This document shows, piece after piece, positions 63,772 to 64,000 of a stretch of 64,000 nt of DNA (its first letter is position 1; every line of letters begins with the position of its first letter). Origin of the DNA: Ancylobacter dichloromethanicus. Lineage in GTDB: Bacteria; Pseudomonadota; Alphaproteobacteria; Rhizobiales; Xanthobacteraceae. The notes under the pieces were generated by a model. It saw nothing but the letters and a program-made list of their open reading frames with translations, did no database searches and was not told where the DNA came from. The stretch covers positions 212,223 to 276,222 of the forward strand of contig NZ_JAHBGC010000005.1 of assembly GCF_018390645.1 (NCBI RefSeq), in the 5' to 3' direction. A program made the translations under genes and the position numbers.

Positions 63772-64000
63772 GATACGCCTCCTGCACTTCGATGTTGGCC
63801 CGGATGTCGGCGGCGGTGCCCTGCGCCAGCACCTGCCCGCGATTCATCACCACGATGGTGTCGGAGATCGACATGATTAGCTTCATGTCGTGCTCGATCA
63901 GCACCATGGCGAGGTCGGGCGCGCGCAGGGCGAGGATGTGCTGCTTGAGCAGTTCGGTCTCGCCATGGTTGAGCCCGGCGGCCGGCTCGTCGAGCAGCAG
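63668..64000 (-). CDS. livG: Branched-chain-type ABC transporter ATPase, LivG family (partial)
   Basis: The 3' end of a LivG-type gene that runs off the window edge. The visible part begins at Walker B (LLLDEPAAGLNHGET) and includes the H-switch VLIEHDMKLIMSISD and VQEAYLG. The C-terminus is about 30 residues longer than usual because the frame continues through the start of livF. Its N-terminal Walker A lies outside the window. Confidence 0.85.
   Translation of the reverse strand: MLLDEPAAGLNHGETELLKQHILALRAPDLAMVLIEHDMKLIMSISDTIVVMNRGQVLAQGTAADIRANIEVQEAYLGQPGAIKDIEAAARGRRNRVRIREGEGLTWHQP

Overview
The window is very GC-rich, gene-dense bacterial DNA with short overlapping gene junctions (ATGA, GTGA, TGATG). 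Its palindromic intergenic repeats are of kinds common in Hyphomicrobiales. Gene content (cydABX-DC, choline sulfatase with its LysR regulator, very many ABC uptake systems, fmd/urt-type amide transport) fits a free-living alphaproteobacterium, perhaps Xanthobacteraceae-like. That placement is inference from content and repeats, not from a marker gene. I saw no rRNA, tRNA, CRISPR array, phage or insertion sequence.

Layout. (1) 20-8222, minus strand: an amide/urea operon with an AmiC-like sensor, an AmiR-like ANTAR antiterminator, a substrate-binding protein, a five-part UrtBCDE-type ABC transporter and formamidase FmdA. It is preceded by an RNA leader with two hexaloop hairpins and an intrinsic terminator. 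(2) 8268-11886: LysR regulator, choline-binding protein and choline sulfatase. (3) 12153-12488: a small secreted protein. (4) 12582-21169, minus strand: a second AmiC/AmiR pair, then a second ANTAR-type leader and a nitrilase/ABC transporter/DUF1028 operon that contains a permease-ATPase fusion. (5) 21583-25269, plus strand: an NMT1/TauA-type ABC transporter with a second formamidase. (6) 25825-32334, plus strand: cytochrome bd oxidase cydA-cydB-cydX-cydD-cydC; CydX carries an extra N-terminal membrane segment. (7) 32453-42412: hydroxamate-type iron uptake (ABC exporter, siderophore-interacting reductase, FhuB/D/C-like transporter, TonB receptor, divergent AraC regulator). (8) 42481-54693, minus strand: LysR regulator plus a tightly coupled catabolic operon of unknown substrate (RidA, branched-chain-amino-acid-type ABC system, ureohydrolase homologue, Rieske oxygenase, D-2-hydroxyacid dehydrogenase, LigI-like amidohydrolase, gamma-glutamyltransferase-family hydrolase). 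(9) 55006-56843: DUF4126 membrane protein and a disulfide oxidoreductase. (10) 56847-60707, minus strand: osmF-yehYXW-type osmoprotectant ABC system. (11) 60959-64000: small proteins, an SDR dehydrogenase and the start of another branched-chain-type ABC operon that is cut by the window end.

Much of the window scavenges organic nitrogen. Three separate amide-hydrolysis modules lie within 25 kb, each with its own transporter class, and two of them appear to be controlled by transcription antitermination. The most promising undescribed items are the paired ANTAR leader circuits, the catabolic operon at 42-54 kb (a Rieske enzyme with Glu in the bridging-Asp position and a ureohydrolase lacking a metal-ligand His), the N-terminally extended CydX, and the palindromic repeats that sit between substrate-binding-protein and permease genes in three operons.
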